Positions 7,567-16,240 of a stretch of DNA of 39,195 bases are shown here, one piece after another (the stretch's first letter is position 1; each line of letters opens with the position of its first letter). Below the pieces are notes generated by a model. That model made no database searches, was not told the origin of the DNA, and saw only the letters and a list, made by a program, of their open reading frames with translations. Source of the DNA: Lachnospiraceae bacterium. Its GTDB lineage: Bacteria; Bacillota; Clostridia; Lachnospirales; Lachnospiraceae. The stretch is from contig JAISUG010000076.1 in the NCBI GenBank assembly GCA_031272185.1, forward strand, positions 1 to 39,195. Direction: 5' to 3'. The position numbers were made by a program, and so were the translations under genes.

Positions 7567-7863
7567 TCACCCTGCCACATATGCCAGGTTCAGCGGTATC
7601 TGCTGCAGGTTCAGCTCCAGGGAGTATGCCTGTGCCCGCCCCTCCTGGCTGTCCTCGAAATAGAACTCCAGGTACGCCGCATCCCGGCCGCCCTCGAACA
7701 TGCCCTCAAACACGCAGTCCCAGTAAAGCCTGCTTTCCGAAACGAACTCCCCGAAAGGCACGATACGCTTTTCGATGCCGACTATCCCAAACCCCTTGAG
7801 TTTTCCCGCCACAGCGTCGGACTGGTCCGGCGGCACCTTGACCGTTGCTTTTATTCTATACAA
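7567..7863 (-). CDS. Small unknown protein under its own sigma-54 promoter
   Basis: A protein of 98 residues if it starts at TTG (7863). AAGGGGGTG lies six bases before this TTG, a strong site, and the frame upstream (to 7911) has no comparable site. The sequence has no signal peptide or membrane segment. It is rich in predicted strands, with a central GIEKRIVPFGEF and an acidic aromatic segment at about 75-88 (YLEFYFEDSQEG). I do not recognise the family. It lies between two identical sigma-54 promoters: the one at 7938-7953 drives it, and the one after it drives the PTS operon. It may therefore be co-regulated with sugar uptake; this is inference. Confidence 0.75.
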   Translation of the reverse strand: MYRIKATVKVPPDQSDAVAGKLKGFGIVGIEKRIVPFGEFVSESRLYWDCVFEGMFEGGRDAAYLEFYFEDSQEGRAQAYSLELNLQQIPLNLAYVAG

Positions 7864-7890
7864 ATTTTCACCCCCTTTTGCAAATACATG

Positions 7891-7919
7891 TTGCATTGTA
7901 TGCAATACCATGTTACAAT
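7891..7919 (+). promoter_or_regulatory. Possible sigma-A promoter and palindrome upstream of rpoN
   Basis: TTGCAT (7891-7896), 17 bases, then TACAAT (7914-7919) is a plausible rightward promoter for rpoN-levR. The -35 box is weak. TTGCAT-TGT-ATGCAA (7891-7905) is a perfect palindrome over the -35 region and could be an operator. It lies between the TTG start of the small gene and its sigma-54 promoter. Confidence 0.4.
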
Positions 7920-7937
7920 GGTTTTCAACAGACTATA

Positions 7938-7953
7938 TGCAATTATCGTGCCA
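7938..7953 (-). promoter_or_regulatory. Sigma-54 (-24/-12) promoter of the small unknown gene
   Basis: TGGCACGATAATTGCA on the minus strand, identical to the PTS promoter at 7498-7513; the identity extends a further six bases on the -12 side. The predicted transcription start near 7928 gives a leader of about 65 bases to the TTG at 7863. Confidence 0.88.
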
Positions 7954-8067
7954 CACTATATGCCAAAGCCACAGACACTCACAGACAGCATGTTTCTTTC
8001 ATTTTTATCGGCGATGTGATGTTTCAGGATACCAAAGATGCTCCGACGCCCATGGAGGGCAAACACG

Positions 8068-9702
8068 ATGAACCCATCCCGGCCCCAAAGCGCACACCAG
8101 GCCCCAAACCCCGACCGGCCGCATTTCCCCCACCCGGTGCCTTACCATGGCACAGCCGCGGGCCAGGGTCACACCCCCGGTCATAGCCCATCCCATAGCC
8201 AGGGCTATGCCGCCGTATCCGGTCAGGCCCCCGGCCCGCTCCATGTCACTGCCACCAACCAGGCCCCCAGCCACCTCCAAGCTCCCGGCGCACACCAGGC
8301 CCCCGGCCAACGCCAGGCACAGCGCCAGGGGCTGTCCCATACGCTGCTTCAGAGTTTCCACCTGCTCTCCTTGCCCTACCCCGATTTGCTGCGGTTCATC
8401 GAAAAGGTCACCCTGGACAACCCTTTCATCGAGCTGGATTATGCACTCGACCCTACCACCGTGAATCCGTCGTCATGCCGCCCCGATGAATTGATTTCTT
8501 CCCCCGACCCCATGGATACCTTAGCCCTGTCCCTCCGCCTCCAGCTCATCACCCATGGATGCCGCCCCGATGTGCTGGAGGCGGGTTTGTGCGTCATTGA
8601 CTTCATCGATGACCGGGGGTATTGCCCCTATGGCGCAGATGAAATCGCCCGGCGGGGCGGGCTGCGCCAGGAAACAGTATCGGAAGCGTTGGAGCTGATC
8701 AAGACATTCGAGCCCAGGGGCGTAGGGGCCTACGACCTGCGGGAGTGCCTGCTTTTGCAGGCGGACGAGTCGCACCCCGACTACGACGCCATACGGCGCC
8801 TCCTGAATGTGCCAGAGGAACTCATCCTCTCCGGGAACACCAAACGCCTCTGCGGCCTATGCGAAACCGACCCGGACTCACTCCGCGCCATACTGCGGTA
8901 CCTGTCCGGCCTTTCCCCTTTCCCGGGCGGCGCTTTCCCCCAAAGCGCACCCCCCGGCTATGTCTTTCCGGAGATAGAGGTCAACATGGTGGACGGAGGC
9001 GTGGAACTGGTCATACACGGCGGCGACGGTTTCGTGTCTGTAGGCGCGGACTATTACCACTCGGCCCTGGAGGCGGCGGCTGGCGACCTTTGCGCCTGCG
9101 AGTTCATCCGCTCGAAATACTCCGAGGCGACCGCTTTGGTGCACCAGCTCTCCCTGAGGCGCAAGGCCTTGGAGAGCCTCATGCTCTACCTGCTGGATGT
9201 ACAGAGGGAGTACCTCACGGTCGGCGGCCGTCCCCCGAACCCTGTCACGATGCGCGAGGCGGCGATTGCCATCGGCATGCACCCTTCCACCGTGACCCGC
9301 TGCGTGAACGGCAAATACATCCAGACCAAACGGGGTGCCATACCACTGCGCAGTCTATTTTCCAGCCCGCTCCCCGCAAACGCCCAGGCAAGGGGGGCAG
9401 ACGGGGGGGCAGATGGGGGTACGGGTACGGGTACGGGTACGGGCAAGGGCATGGGCGTATCCCAGGCGGCGGCCAAGGATGCGATCCGTTCGTTGATAGG
9501 GGAGGAAAGCCCCGGGTCGCCCGTCACCGACCAGGCGATCGCGGATCATCTGCTGGCCCGCGGCATCTCCATATCCAGGAGAACCGTGGCGAAGTACAGG
9601 GGCCAGATGGGCATCGGAGGTGCCGCTTCCAGGGCTTTGCTGCCCCGCCGACCAGGCTGCCCGGGTTCCCATCCCAATGCGCAGAAAGGGGTTAACACAT
9701 GA
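8068..9702 (+). CDS. rpoN: RNA polymerase sigma-54 factor
   Basis: A 544-residue RpoN. Region I (activator-responsive, about 82-125) contains HTLLQSFHLLSLPYPDLLRF and the LDNPFIEL ending. The core-binding region is in the middle. A helix-turn-helix (MREAAIAIGMHPSTVTRCVNGKY) and the RpoN box ISRRTVAKYR (502-511) bind the -12 and -24 elements. Two oddities: about 80 residues of His/Pro/Gln-rich sequence precede region I, and a Gly/Thr/Ala run encoded by GGTACG hexamers (about 9400-9450) sits between the HTH and the RpoN box. The ATG at 8068 has GGAGGG nine bases upstream, better than the ATG at 8038. The stop overlaps the next start (ATGA), implying translational coupling to the activator. Confidence 0.95.
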   Translation: MNPSRPQSAHQAPNPDRPHFPHPVPYHGTAAGQGHTPGHSPSHSQGYAAVSGQAPGPLHVTATNQAPSHLQAPGAHQAPGQRQAQRQGLSHTLLQSFHLLSLPYPDLLRFIEKVTLDNPFIELDYALDPTTVNPSSCRPDELISSPDPMDTLALSLRLQLITHGCRPDVLEAGLCVIDFIDDRGYCPYGADEIARRGGLRQETVSEALELIKTFEPRGVGAYDLRECLLLQADESHPDYDAIRRLLNVPEELILSGNTKRLCGLCETDPDSLRAILRYLSGLSPFPGGAFPQSAPPGYVFPEIEVNMVDGGVELVIHGGDGFVSVGADYYHSALEAAAGDLCACEFIRSKYSEATALVHQLSLRRKALESLMLYLLDVQREYLTVGGRPPNPVTMREAAIAIGMHPSTVTRCVNGKYIQTKRGAIPLRSLFSSPLPANAQARGADGGADGGTGTGTGTGKGMGVSQAAAKDAIRSLIGEESPGSPVTDQAIADHLLARGISISRRTVAKYRGQMGIGGAASRALLPRRPGCPGSHPNAQKGVNT

Positions 9703-12700
9703 CAGCCGCAGACGTAGTGCTGGAATTTGTCAAAGAGTGGTTCGCCGGCGCCACCGCCGATGACGCAGCCAATGGCATCGATGCCAGGACCGTATCAGAG
9801 CGCTTGGGGATCTGGCCCAACGACGCATCGGTCACGCTCCAAACCCTCGTGAAGCAGGGGCATCTGCAGAGGAAGGGGACGCGACCCATGAGGTATTTCC
9901 CGGCAGGGAACCAGGCGACGCCCGGCCAGGCATCCCCGCGCCCCATAACCTCCTGTGCCGGACCGTCTGCACCCACAGCCATCAACACGGCTTCATCTCC
10001 ATCCACTGGGAAGACCACCCCGCCCGCCGGACCGGCCACACCCGCTGCCCCACCTCCTGATTTTTCCAGGATCATAGGCAGCGAAGGCAGCCTCCGCCTC
10101 CAAACCCAGCTCGCGAAAGCCGGGGCCTCGTACCCGCCCTATGGCATGCACACCCTCATCATCGGCGAGCCCGGCGTGGGCAAGACGCTGATGGCCGAGG
10201 AAATCTGGCGCTACATGGACCAAAACCAGACGCCCGGCGCCCAGCCCAAACCCTTCGTCGTGTTCAACTGTGCGGAGTACTATGAGAACCCGCAGCTGCT
10301 CCTTTCGCAGCTTTTCGGGTACGAAAAGGGCGCCTTCACCGGCGCCGAGGCCACCAAGAGGGGGCTTGTGGAGGAAGCGGACGGGGGCGTGCTGTTCCTG
10401 GACGAGATACACAGGCTTCCGGCCATCGGCCAGGAGATGCTCTTCACGCTCATAGACAGGGGGCTTTTCAGGCGGCTCGGCGGCACCGCTGACCTGACCG
10501 CGCACCTCATGATCATCGGCGCCACCACCGAGAGCCCGGAAGCCGCTTTCCTCCAGACATTCCGCAGGCGCATCCCCATGCTGATACGCATCCCTGCTCT
10601 GGGGGAACGCCCGGTCGGTGAATGCATCGACCTCATTTACCATTTTCTGTCCGAAGAGGCGAAACGGCTCATGATCCCCATACGCATCTCGCCCCATGCG
10701 CTCCGGCTGCTTGTGTCCTACCAGGGCGAGGGCAACATCGGCGGGCTGCGCAAAGAGATCCAGCTCTGCTGCGCCAGGGGGTACCTGGAGTACCGCAATG
10801 CACAGCAGCTCGGGGATGCGCAGCCGGCCATAGAGTTTCACAGCCGGAACCTTTCACGCCAGGCCCAAAGCGCCCCGGTCCCGGAAAACGTCGAGCGTTA
10901 CCTGGAGTCCTGGGTCAAGCGCCGCAGCTTGGTCGTGGACTTGGGGGAACCCCCCGCAGGCCCCATTCCCACATCGATGGCAACGGCGGCCCCAGGCCAT
11001 GTCCAACCAGGCGCCGGCCCCACCCGCCATGCACATGGGGCTGGGAGCCCCGGGCGAGGTTTGGACCCGGCCGCCCCGCACATGGTTCCCGCGGACGGCG
11101 ACGTGGACCTGTATGACTTCATCGAAAGCAGGGCGGCGCACTACGCCGACGAGCACATCGCCCCCTATGAGATCGGGCAGCTGGTGTCCCTGGACCTCCA
11201 ACGCCATATCAGCACCCCGGCGGGATCGCCTGGAGCCGAAAAAAACCCCGACTCCCCGGAGCTGGATATCTTTGATTCAGTCTCGCTGGGCGTCATGGCG
11301 GCTGCAAACGAGTTCGTGCGCCTAGCCAGCAATGAGTTCCATTGCCCATACCCCGACGTGATCTGCTTCACCCTGGCCAGGTACCTCCAGCAGATCATGT
11401 TCCAGGAAAAGGCAGGCCAGGCCTCCTCCGGCCCCGGCATCCGCCAGCTGGTGGGCGAGCTGGACGAGAAACTGCAGTTTGTCAAGAAGATGACGCCTTT
11501 CCTGGACAATGCGCTCCGGATCACATTGACTGACGACGAAGCCACCATCATCGCCCTGCTATTGGACAACAAGTCCAAACTGGACACCAAGAACCATGTG
11601 GGGCTGGTGGTGATGTGCCACGGCAACACCACCGCCACCAGCATTGCGGACTTCACCAACCAGGTCCTCCTCACCAAACTGGTGCGCGCGGTGGACATGC
11701 CCATCAGCAGCTCTTCGGAGGCGGTGTACGACACCCTGTGCCTGGCGGTGCGCCAGAGCGACGAGGGCAGGGGCGTCATCGTCCTCACGGACAGCGACAA
11801 TTTCGAGTACTACGAGCGGCGCCTGGCCGAGACCACAGGGATCCCCTGCAGGGTCATCCCGGGGCTGAACACTTTGATGGCGCTGGAGATATGCAAAGGC
11901 ATCCTCACCACCGACGAGGGGTTCAACCGCATTGCCGACAGGTGCATATCCAACTACAGGAGCTACGTCCACTCCCTCTTCGACAGGATTGGTTTCGTGG
12001 AAATCGGGGAAGAGACACGGGAAGAGGGCAAAGGCGTCATCATCGTCAGCTGCATCACCGGCGGCGGGTCCGCCAGGCGGATACGGGAGTGGCTCCTGCA
12101 GTTCCAGTCCGTGTTCATGAACACGGACATCATGCCCATAGGGCTGAAAGACGACATCCTGGAGCTGGCTGAGCGCCTCGGGAAGCGACTCAAGCTGGTG
12201 ATCGGTTTCATCGACCCCCAGATCTCCGGCGTGCCATTCGTCAGCATGGAAAAGGTCACCAGCCAGGAAGGCATCAACAGGATCATCATGATCCTGAACG
12301 GCTGGAGCAACCAGGGCCTGGAAACCCAGCTGACCCAGGAAGAACTGCCCCTCCACATCCGCTTCGACCAGATCGCCAAGAGGCTCAAGTACTTCGCGCC
12401 CTCCATCGATTCCGCCATGGCGGCCAAGCAGGCGGACTATGTGCTGCGGGCCATAGGGGGCGGCGCCACCACGGGCATCCCCGCCGATCTGCAGGTCAGG
12501 ATGTACATACACATCGTCACGATGTTCGAAAGGCTGAAAACCCAGGGCCCCATGCCCATGCCCGACGACAAAGACGGCATCATGAGCCGGAAACCCCGGC
12601 AGTTCGAGAGGATAACCCGGATACTGGAAACCGCCTGCAAAGGGCTGGGCCTCACCCTCCAGCCCTCCGAGGCCTACTACTTCATGCTCACCATACCCGA

Positions 12701-12722
12701 AGGCACATGTGTGTCCCAGTGA
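9699..12722 (+). CDS. LevR-type sigma-54-dependent PTS regulator
   Basis: A 1007-residue activator. It has an N-terminal winged-helix-like part (1-70), a Pro/Ala linker, then an AAA+ domain (about 124-385) with Walker A GEPGVGKT (156-163), the sigma-54 contact loop GAFTGA (211-216) and Walker B VLFLDE (231-236). Next come PRD1 (about 470-600), an EIIA-Man-like domain with His641 in MCHGNTT, an EIIB-like part around VIIVSCITGGGS (780-791) and PRD2 with His938 in RMYIHIV. In PRD1 the usual phosphorylatable His appears to be replaced (PDVICF near 552-557). LevR proteins are activated or inhibited by PTS phosphorylation and start transcription with RpoN. The likely targets are the two -24/-12 promoters at 7498 and 7938. 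A 37-bp direct repeat begins inside its last codons. Confidence 0.93.
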   Translation: MTAADVVLEFVKEWFAGATADDAANGIDARTVSERLGIWPNDASVTLQTLVKQGHLQRKGTRPMRYFPAGNQATPGQASPRPITSCAGPSAPTAINTASSPSTGKTTPPAGPATPAAPPPDFSRIIGSEGSLRLQTQLAKAGASYPPYGMHTLIIGEPGVGKTLMAEEIWRYMDQNQTPGAQPKPFVVFNCAEYYENPQLLLSQLFGYEKGAFTGAEATKRGLVEEADGGVLFLDEIHRLPAIGQEMLFTLIDRGLFRRLGGTADLTAHLMIIGATTESPEAAFLQTFRRRIPMLIRIPALGERPVGECIDLIYHFLSEEAKRLMIPIRISPHALRLLVSYQGEGNIGGLRKEIQLCCARGYLEYRNAQQLGDAQPAIEFHSRNLSRQAQSAPVPENVERYLESWVKRRSLVVDLGEPPAGPIPTSMATAAPGHVQPGAGPTRHAHGAGSPGRGLDPAAPHMVPADGDVDLYDFIESRAAHYADEHIAPYEIGQLVSLDLQRHISTPAGSPGAEKNPDSPELDIFDSVSLGVMAAANEFVRLASNEFHCPYPDVICFTLARYLQQIMFQEKAGQASSGPGIRQLVGELDEKLQFVKKMTPFLDNALRITLTDDEATIIALLLDNKSKLDTKNHVGLVVMCHGNTTATSIADFTNQVLLTKLVRAVDMPISSSSEAVYDTLCLAVRQSDEGRGVIVLTDSDNFEYYERRLAETTGIPCRVIPGLNTLMALEICKGILTTDEGFNRIADRCISNYRSYVHSLFDRIGFVEIGEETREEGKGVIIVSCITGGGSARRIREWLLQFQSVFMNTDIMPIGLKDDILELAERLGKRLKLVIGFIDPQISGVPFVSMEKVTSQEGINRIIMILNGWSNQGLETQLTQEELPLHIRFDQIAKRLKYFAPSIDSAMAAKQADYVLRAIGGGATTGIPADLQVRMYIHIVTMFERLKTQGPMPMPDDKDGIMSRKPRQFERITRILETACKGLGLTLQPSEAYYFMLTIPEGTCVSQ

Positions 12723-12803
12723 GGCCATGCCCGCGGAATACAGCCAGCGGCCCGCTGGCGGGGGCGCCCGAAGGCACATGTGTGTCCCAGTGAGGCCATG
12801 CCC
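12696..12803. repeat. Private direct-repeat pair (37 bp identical, 71 bp apart)
   Basis: Copies at 12696-12732 and 12767-12803. The first copy includes the last codons and stop of the levR-like gene; the second is an untranslated duplicate. The spacer holds a hairpin (CCAGCGG/CCGCTGG). Confidence 0.9.
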
Positions 12804-13113
12804 CCTTCACCCAGGTAGCTGCGCGGTTTCCTGGGCCTGTTTTCCGAGACCAAGGAAACCGCCACATACACCCCCGCGTAGCTTCGCAATTTCCTGCACC
12901 CCCCACAGAATTGACCATGCACACAAGAAACCTGTGGCGGTCCCCTGCGTCTTGTGGTATGATAGGTGGCAGGCGAACGGCGATCGCATTATGCGCTCTT
13001 TTTCTGGCGCCGCGGGCGGCACTCATCGGACTATTTGGAGTTTGTGGAGCGGAGCAATCGCAAAAAGACATGATGGAAAAACCGGCTGAGACGAAGCGCC
13101 GGGAAAGGGTGGC
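12804..13113. other. Intergenic region upstream of the WYL pair
   Basis: It holds an inverted repeat GCGGTTTCCT/AGGAAACCGC (about 12823-12862) that could be a transcription stop for levR, though without a T-run. A looser direct repeat GTAGCT.CGC..TTTCCTG occurs at 12815 and 12878. TATGAT at 12958-12963 with TG one base upstream is a possible extended -10 promoter for the gene at 13114. No gene was seen. Confidence 0.45.
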
Positions 13114-15084
13114 ATGGCCTACAGCGAACTGATCAAGGACATCGCGCGCATACGGGTATACATGCGGGAGTTTTTCGTGTACGGCTTCAAAAGCCGTGAC
13201 GAGGTGGGCACGAAAAGCGCGCGCAGCTACGACAATGAAAAGCGCCGCATCGAGAGCTGGCTTGGGGAATTCATGTCCTTTCGCCAAGACGCATCGGGCA
13301 AGGCGGTCTTCTTTTCCGTGGACAGCCGCCACATCCCCCACAACCCCCTCTACAAGGCATGGCAAGCCGCGACCTTCACCAAAAACGACATCAACCTGCA
13401 TTTCATCCTACTCGATATCCTGGCAGACGGGAAACCCAGGGGCATCCCCGAGCTGCTGGATGCGATTGACAATGACTATCTGGCGCATTTTGTCCGCCAC
13501 GTGCCGTCAGTCGCACCCGGTGGCCGCCAGGCTTCGAAAAGTCATGGATCCCAGACATCTTCCGGCCCGCAACCCATCGATGCACCCGGTGGCCGCCAGG
13601 CTTCGAAAGGCCATGGATCCCTGCCGTCTGGCCTCACGGAACCGATGGACGAATCTACCCTGCGCAAAAAGCTGAAAGAGTACACCGGGTTGGGGCTGTT
13701 TGCCGCCATCAAACAAGGGAAACAGTTCCTTTACACGCTGCCCCCCGACTTTGCCGGCCTGGAATCCCGCCTGGAACCCTGGCGCAGCGCAGTCACATTC
13801 TTCTCCGAAGCCGCCCCCCTGGGCGTGGTGGGGAGTTTCCTGCTGGACAAATTTGCTTATGCCGGCCCATCGTCTCCGGGCCGCCCCGCGCCCGCGGACA
13901 CCGCCCGTCATCATAGCTCCCCCGCAGGCAGTGGATCCGCTGCCCCCTCTGGCGGGCCATTTGGCGATGTCCGCCCCGAGGTTACTGACCTGCCGGCTTG
14001 CCCAGGAGGCGCTTTGCCCGCATTCTCATTCAAGCACCGCTACCTGCTCTTCGCTTTGGACCAAGGCGTCATGCTGGACCTGCTGGAAGCCATCCATGGG
14101 CATCATATAGTCGAGCTGGAGTTAGCGTCCGACCACAGGGGCGGCGTGAAGCGCTCCGTGGTGGTGCCATTGAAAATCTTCGTCAGCACCCAGGGGGGCA
14201 GGCAGTATGTAGCGACGTACAGCGGCTGGAAAATGAGGATCGTCTTCTTCCGGCTGGACGCCATCGTCGGCGTGAAAAGCCTTGGCGCAGTGACGGATAC
14301 AGATCCATCCTGCGACCGACCTGCGCAACCTACAGACGGCGGTCAGTGCCACTTTGGCGCATTGACGGATACAGATCCATCCTGGGACACCGAACGGTCA
14401 TCCCGGCGCAGAGCGCCACATGAACATGGCCGGGCCGATGCCGCCGAACCGGCACGTGCCGAAACCCACCTCCTGCGCCGACACCGCCAGATACCCCCTC
14501 GGGCCGATGCCGCCGAACCGGCACGTGCCGAAACCCCAACCTTGGATTTCGATGCCATGCAGGCCCTTCTGGCAAATGAGCGGCCGCATATCTGGGGCGT
14601 GTCCTGCGGTTCCTACCACATCGAACACATTGAGATGGCGCTGGCCGTTGACCCGAAAGACACACACATCATCCACAGGCTCCTTCGTGAAAAGCGGTGC
14701 GGGGAAGTCACGCAGACCGCCGCAGGTGAGTGGACATTCTCGGCGGATGTATACGACGCCATGGAGCTCATGCCATGGCTGCGGTCTTTCATCGGGCGCA
14801 TATCATCCCTGGCATGCTCCAACAAAGAAGTGGAGCGGCGATTCTGGGATGACTATGCCACCATGGCGTCCATGTATGGATGCGGCACGCCCACCCGGCA
14901 GCCCGCCCCGGAGGGCGTGCCCGCATCCCCTCCATGCGGGGATTACCTACCCGGCAGCCCGTCAACGCCTAAGGGCGTGCCCGCATCCCATCCCCACAGG
15001 GATTATCCACCCGAGATGGACGAAGTGCAGCCAGTCCCGGCATCATGCCGCGGGAAAGGAGACGCCGACGATGCTGTTCAGTGA
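13114..15084 (+). CDS. WYL-domain transcriptional regulator (first of a pair)
   Basis: A 656-residue protein. The N-terminal part (1-125) has ARSYDNEKRRIESWLGEFMSF and FTKNDINLHFILLDIL, typical of Clostridial WYL proteins. The WYL domain runs from about 306 to 390 (FKHRYLLFALDQGVML, VVPLKIFVSTQGGRQYVA, FFRLDAIVGV), although the literal W-Y-L tripeptide is not kept. A WCX-type C-terminal domain lies at about 486-595 (YHIEHIEMALAV, LLREKRCGEVTQTA). Between them, and at both ends, are low-complexity linkers made of private direct repeats at 13513, 14282, 14431 and 14893. The ATG follows AAAGGGTGGC. The end overlaps the next WYL gene by 14 bp. WYL domains often sense nucleic-acid ligands; the signal here is unknown. 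Confidence 0.75.
   Translation: MAYSELIKDIARIRVYMREFFVYGFKSRDEVGTKSARSYDNEKRRIESWLGEFMSFRQDASGKAVFFSVDSRHIPHNPLYKAWQAATFTKNDINLHFILLDILADGKPRGIPELLDAIDNDYLAHFVRHVPSVAPGGRQASKSHGSQTSSGPQPIDAPGGRQASKGHGSLPSGLTEPMDESTLRKKLKEYTGLGLFAAIKQGKQFLYTLPPDFAGLESRLEPWRSAVTFFSEAAPLGVVGSFLLDKFAYAGPSSPGRPAPADTARHHSSPAGSGSAAPSGGPFGDVRPEVTDLPACPGGALPAFSFKHRYLLFALDQGVMLDLLEAIHGHHIVELELASDHRGGVKRSVVVPLKIFVSTQGGRQYVATYSGWKMRIVFFRLDAIVGVKSLGAVTDTDPSCDRPAQPTDGGQCHFGALTDTDPSWDTERSSRRRAPHEHGRADAAEPARAETHLLRRHRQIPPRADAAEPARAETPTLDFDAMQALLANERPHIWGVSCGSYHIEHIEMALAVDPKDTHIIHRLLREKRCGEVTQTAAGEWTFSADVYDAMELMPWLRSFIGRISSLACSNKEVERRFWDDYATMASMYGCGTPTRQPAPEGVPASPPCGDYLPGSPSTPKGVPASHPHRDYPPEMDEVQPVPASCRGKGDADDAVQ
13513..13621. 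repeat. Private repeat pair inside the first WYL gene (69 bp apart)
   Basis: Copies of about 40 bp at 13513-13552 and 13582-13621 encode APGGRQASK(S/G)HGS twice. About 18 of 30 bases also match between the sequence after copy 1 and that after copy 2, suggesting that the whole 69-bp unit was duplicated in tandem and then decayed. Confidence 0.85.
14282..14384. repeat. Private repeat pair inside the first WYL gene (72 bp apart)
   Basis: Copies of 31 bp at 14282-14312 and 14354-14384 share TTGGCGCA.TGACGGATACA and differ at one base. They encode (V/L)TDTDPS twice and start a linker after the WYL domain. Confidence 0.85.
14431..14536. repeat. Private repeat pair inside the first WYL gene (69 bp apart)
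   Basis: Copies of 37 bp, identical, at 14431-14467 and 14500-14536; each encodes RADAAEPARAET. It directly follows the pair at 14282, so the linker grew by two independent events. Confidence 0.88.
14893..15012. repeat. Private repeat pair near the end of the first WYL gene (about 56-60 bp apart)
   Basis: ACCCGGCAGCCCG recurs at 14893 and 14949, and AGGGCGTGCCCGCATCCC at 14912 and 14972. The peptide (PEGVPASPPCGDYLPGS / PKGVPASHPHRDYPPE) forms the C-terminal tail of the protein. Confidence 0.75.
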
Positions 15085-16240
15085 AGTCTACAGCGCATAT
15101 TTCAATGCGGTCGCCGCCATCATCTCCGAGGCGCTTGAGGGGGGGCTCACGGCGAAACGCATGGATGAGATCGTCCGCAAGCAGGCGTTTTCGGAGAGCG
15201 TCCTGTCCATCGTGCCCGCCCTGAAAACCGGGGAATGGGCGCTGCTGCACCCATCATCCGGCATTTCCCGGGACGGGTCCTTTCAGACGCCCATCAGGCA
15301 CAAACCCCGGATGCCACTGACCACTTTGCAGAAGCGCTGGCTGAAGGCCATCTCCCTGGACCCGCGCATCGCACTCTTCAAACAAGCGAGCCAGCCGTTA
15401 TGGGAATCCGAGGACGCCCGAACCGGTGCCACCCATGGCAACGGTATCACTGACAGCCCCGGCAGCGGTGAGGATTCCTTCACAAAGTTGCTTGCAACGC
15501 TGCACGACGTGGAGCCCCTCTTTGTGCCGGAAGATTTCGTGTACTTCGACCGCTACACCGACGGAGACCCATTTACTGACGCGGGGTATATCGAACGCTT
15601 CCATACGGTCGTGGCCGGGATGAAAGAGAACCGCTGCTTCTATATAGAGTATCGCAACAGGGTCGGCCGCCTGATGCGAGGGCATTTCATCCCCCACCGC
15701 CTGGAATACTCCGCCAAGGACGACAAGTTCCGCCTGGAAACAGCCGGGGGGTGGCACGCCGCATACATAAACTTGGCGCGCATCGAGGTCTGCGAACTGA
15801 CGGATAGGCGTTTCATGCCACGCCCCAAAGAAAAAGGAACACCGGACCCCACGGGCGCGACGCCGGCACACTGCCGGGCGGAAACACCCGTCGGTGAAAC
15901 ACCGGACCCCACGGGCGCGACGCCGGCACACTCCGGCGGCATCGTCCCAGCCGTACCTGCGCCCATCCCGCCGAAACGCCGCATGGCCCAGGTCCGCTTT
16001 ACATTGAAAAACGAGCGCAACGCCCTGGACCGGGTCATGCTCCACTTCTCCGACTGCCGCAAAGAGACCAGGCGGCCGGGCGACGGGATGTATGACGTGG
16101 AGCTGTGGTACGAGACGCAAGACGAAACCGAGATCCTCATCCGCATCCTCTCTTTCGGTCCCCTGGTGCAGGTGGTATCCCCGGACAGTTTCATAACATT
16201 GATCAAAAAACGCCTCGCCATGCAGCAGGAACTTTCTTAA
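15071..16240 (+). CDS. WYL-domain transcriptional regulator (second of a pair)
   Basis: A 389-residue protein. The start at 15071 is chosen for AAAGGAGA upstream and the family-like beginning MLFSEVYSAYFNAVAAII; the frame is open further upstream only inside the preceding gene. The middle segment (RCFYIEYRNRVGRLMRGHFIPHRLEYSAKDDKFRLETAGG and INLARIEVCEL) is a WYL domain. The C-terminal part (RVMLHFSDCRKETRR to LIRILSFGPLVQVVSPDSFITLI) is a WCX domain. An in-frame direct repeat at 15837-15932 separates the two. It overlaps the first WYL gene by 14 bp, so the two products are probably made together and may form a heteromer. The DUF2828 gene follows 324 bp downstream. Confidence 0.78.
   Translation: MLFSEVYSAYFNAVAAIISEALEGGLTAKRMDEIVRKQAFSESVLSIVPALKTGEWALLHPSSGISRDGSFQTPIRHKPRMPLTTLQKRWLKAISLDPRIALFKQASQPLWESEDARTGATHGNGITDSPGSGEDSFTKLLATLHDVEPLFVPEDFVYFDRYTDGDPFTDAGYIERFHTVVAGMKENRCFYIEYRNRVGRLMRGHFIPHRLEYSAKDDKFRLETAGGWHAAYINLARIEVCELTDRRFMPRPKEKGTPDPTGATPAHCRAETPVGETPDPTGATPAHSGGIVPAVPAPIPPKRRMAQVRFTLKNERNALDRVMLHFSDCRKETRRPGDGMYDVELWYETQDETEILIRILSFGPLVQVVSPDSFITLIKKRLAMQQELS
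15837..15932. repeat. Private repeat pair inside the second WYL gene (60 bp apart)
   Basis: Copies of 36 bp at 15837-15872 and 15897-15932 (core ACCGGACCCCACGGGCGCGA) encode TPDPTGATPAH twice in the linker between the WYL and WCX domains. Confidence 0.88.

Noticed and set aside
9400-9450. GGTACG hexamer run in rpoN as a phase-variation switch
   Set aside because: A 6-bp unit keeps the reading frame, so slippage changes length only.
14420-15070. Longer N-terminus of the second WYL protein
   Set aside because: It would lie wholly inside the first WYL gene in another frame, is Pro/Arg-rich, and the ATG at 15071 has AAAGGAGA upstream.
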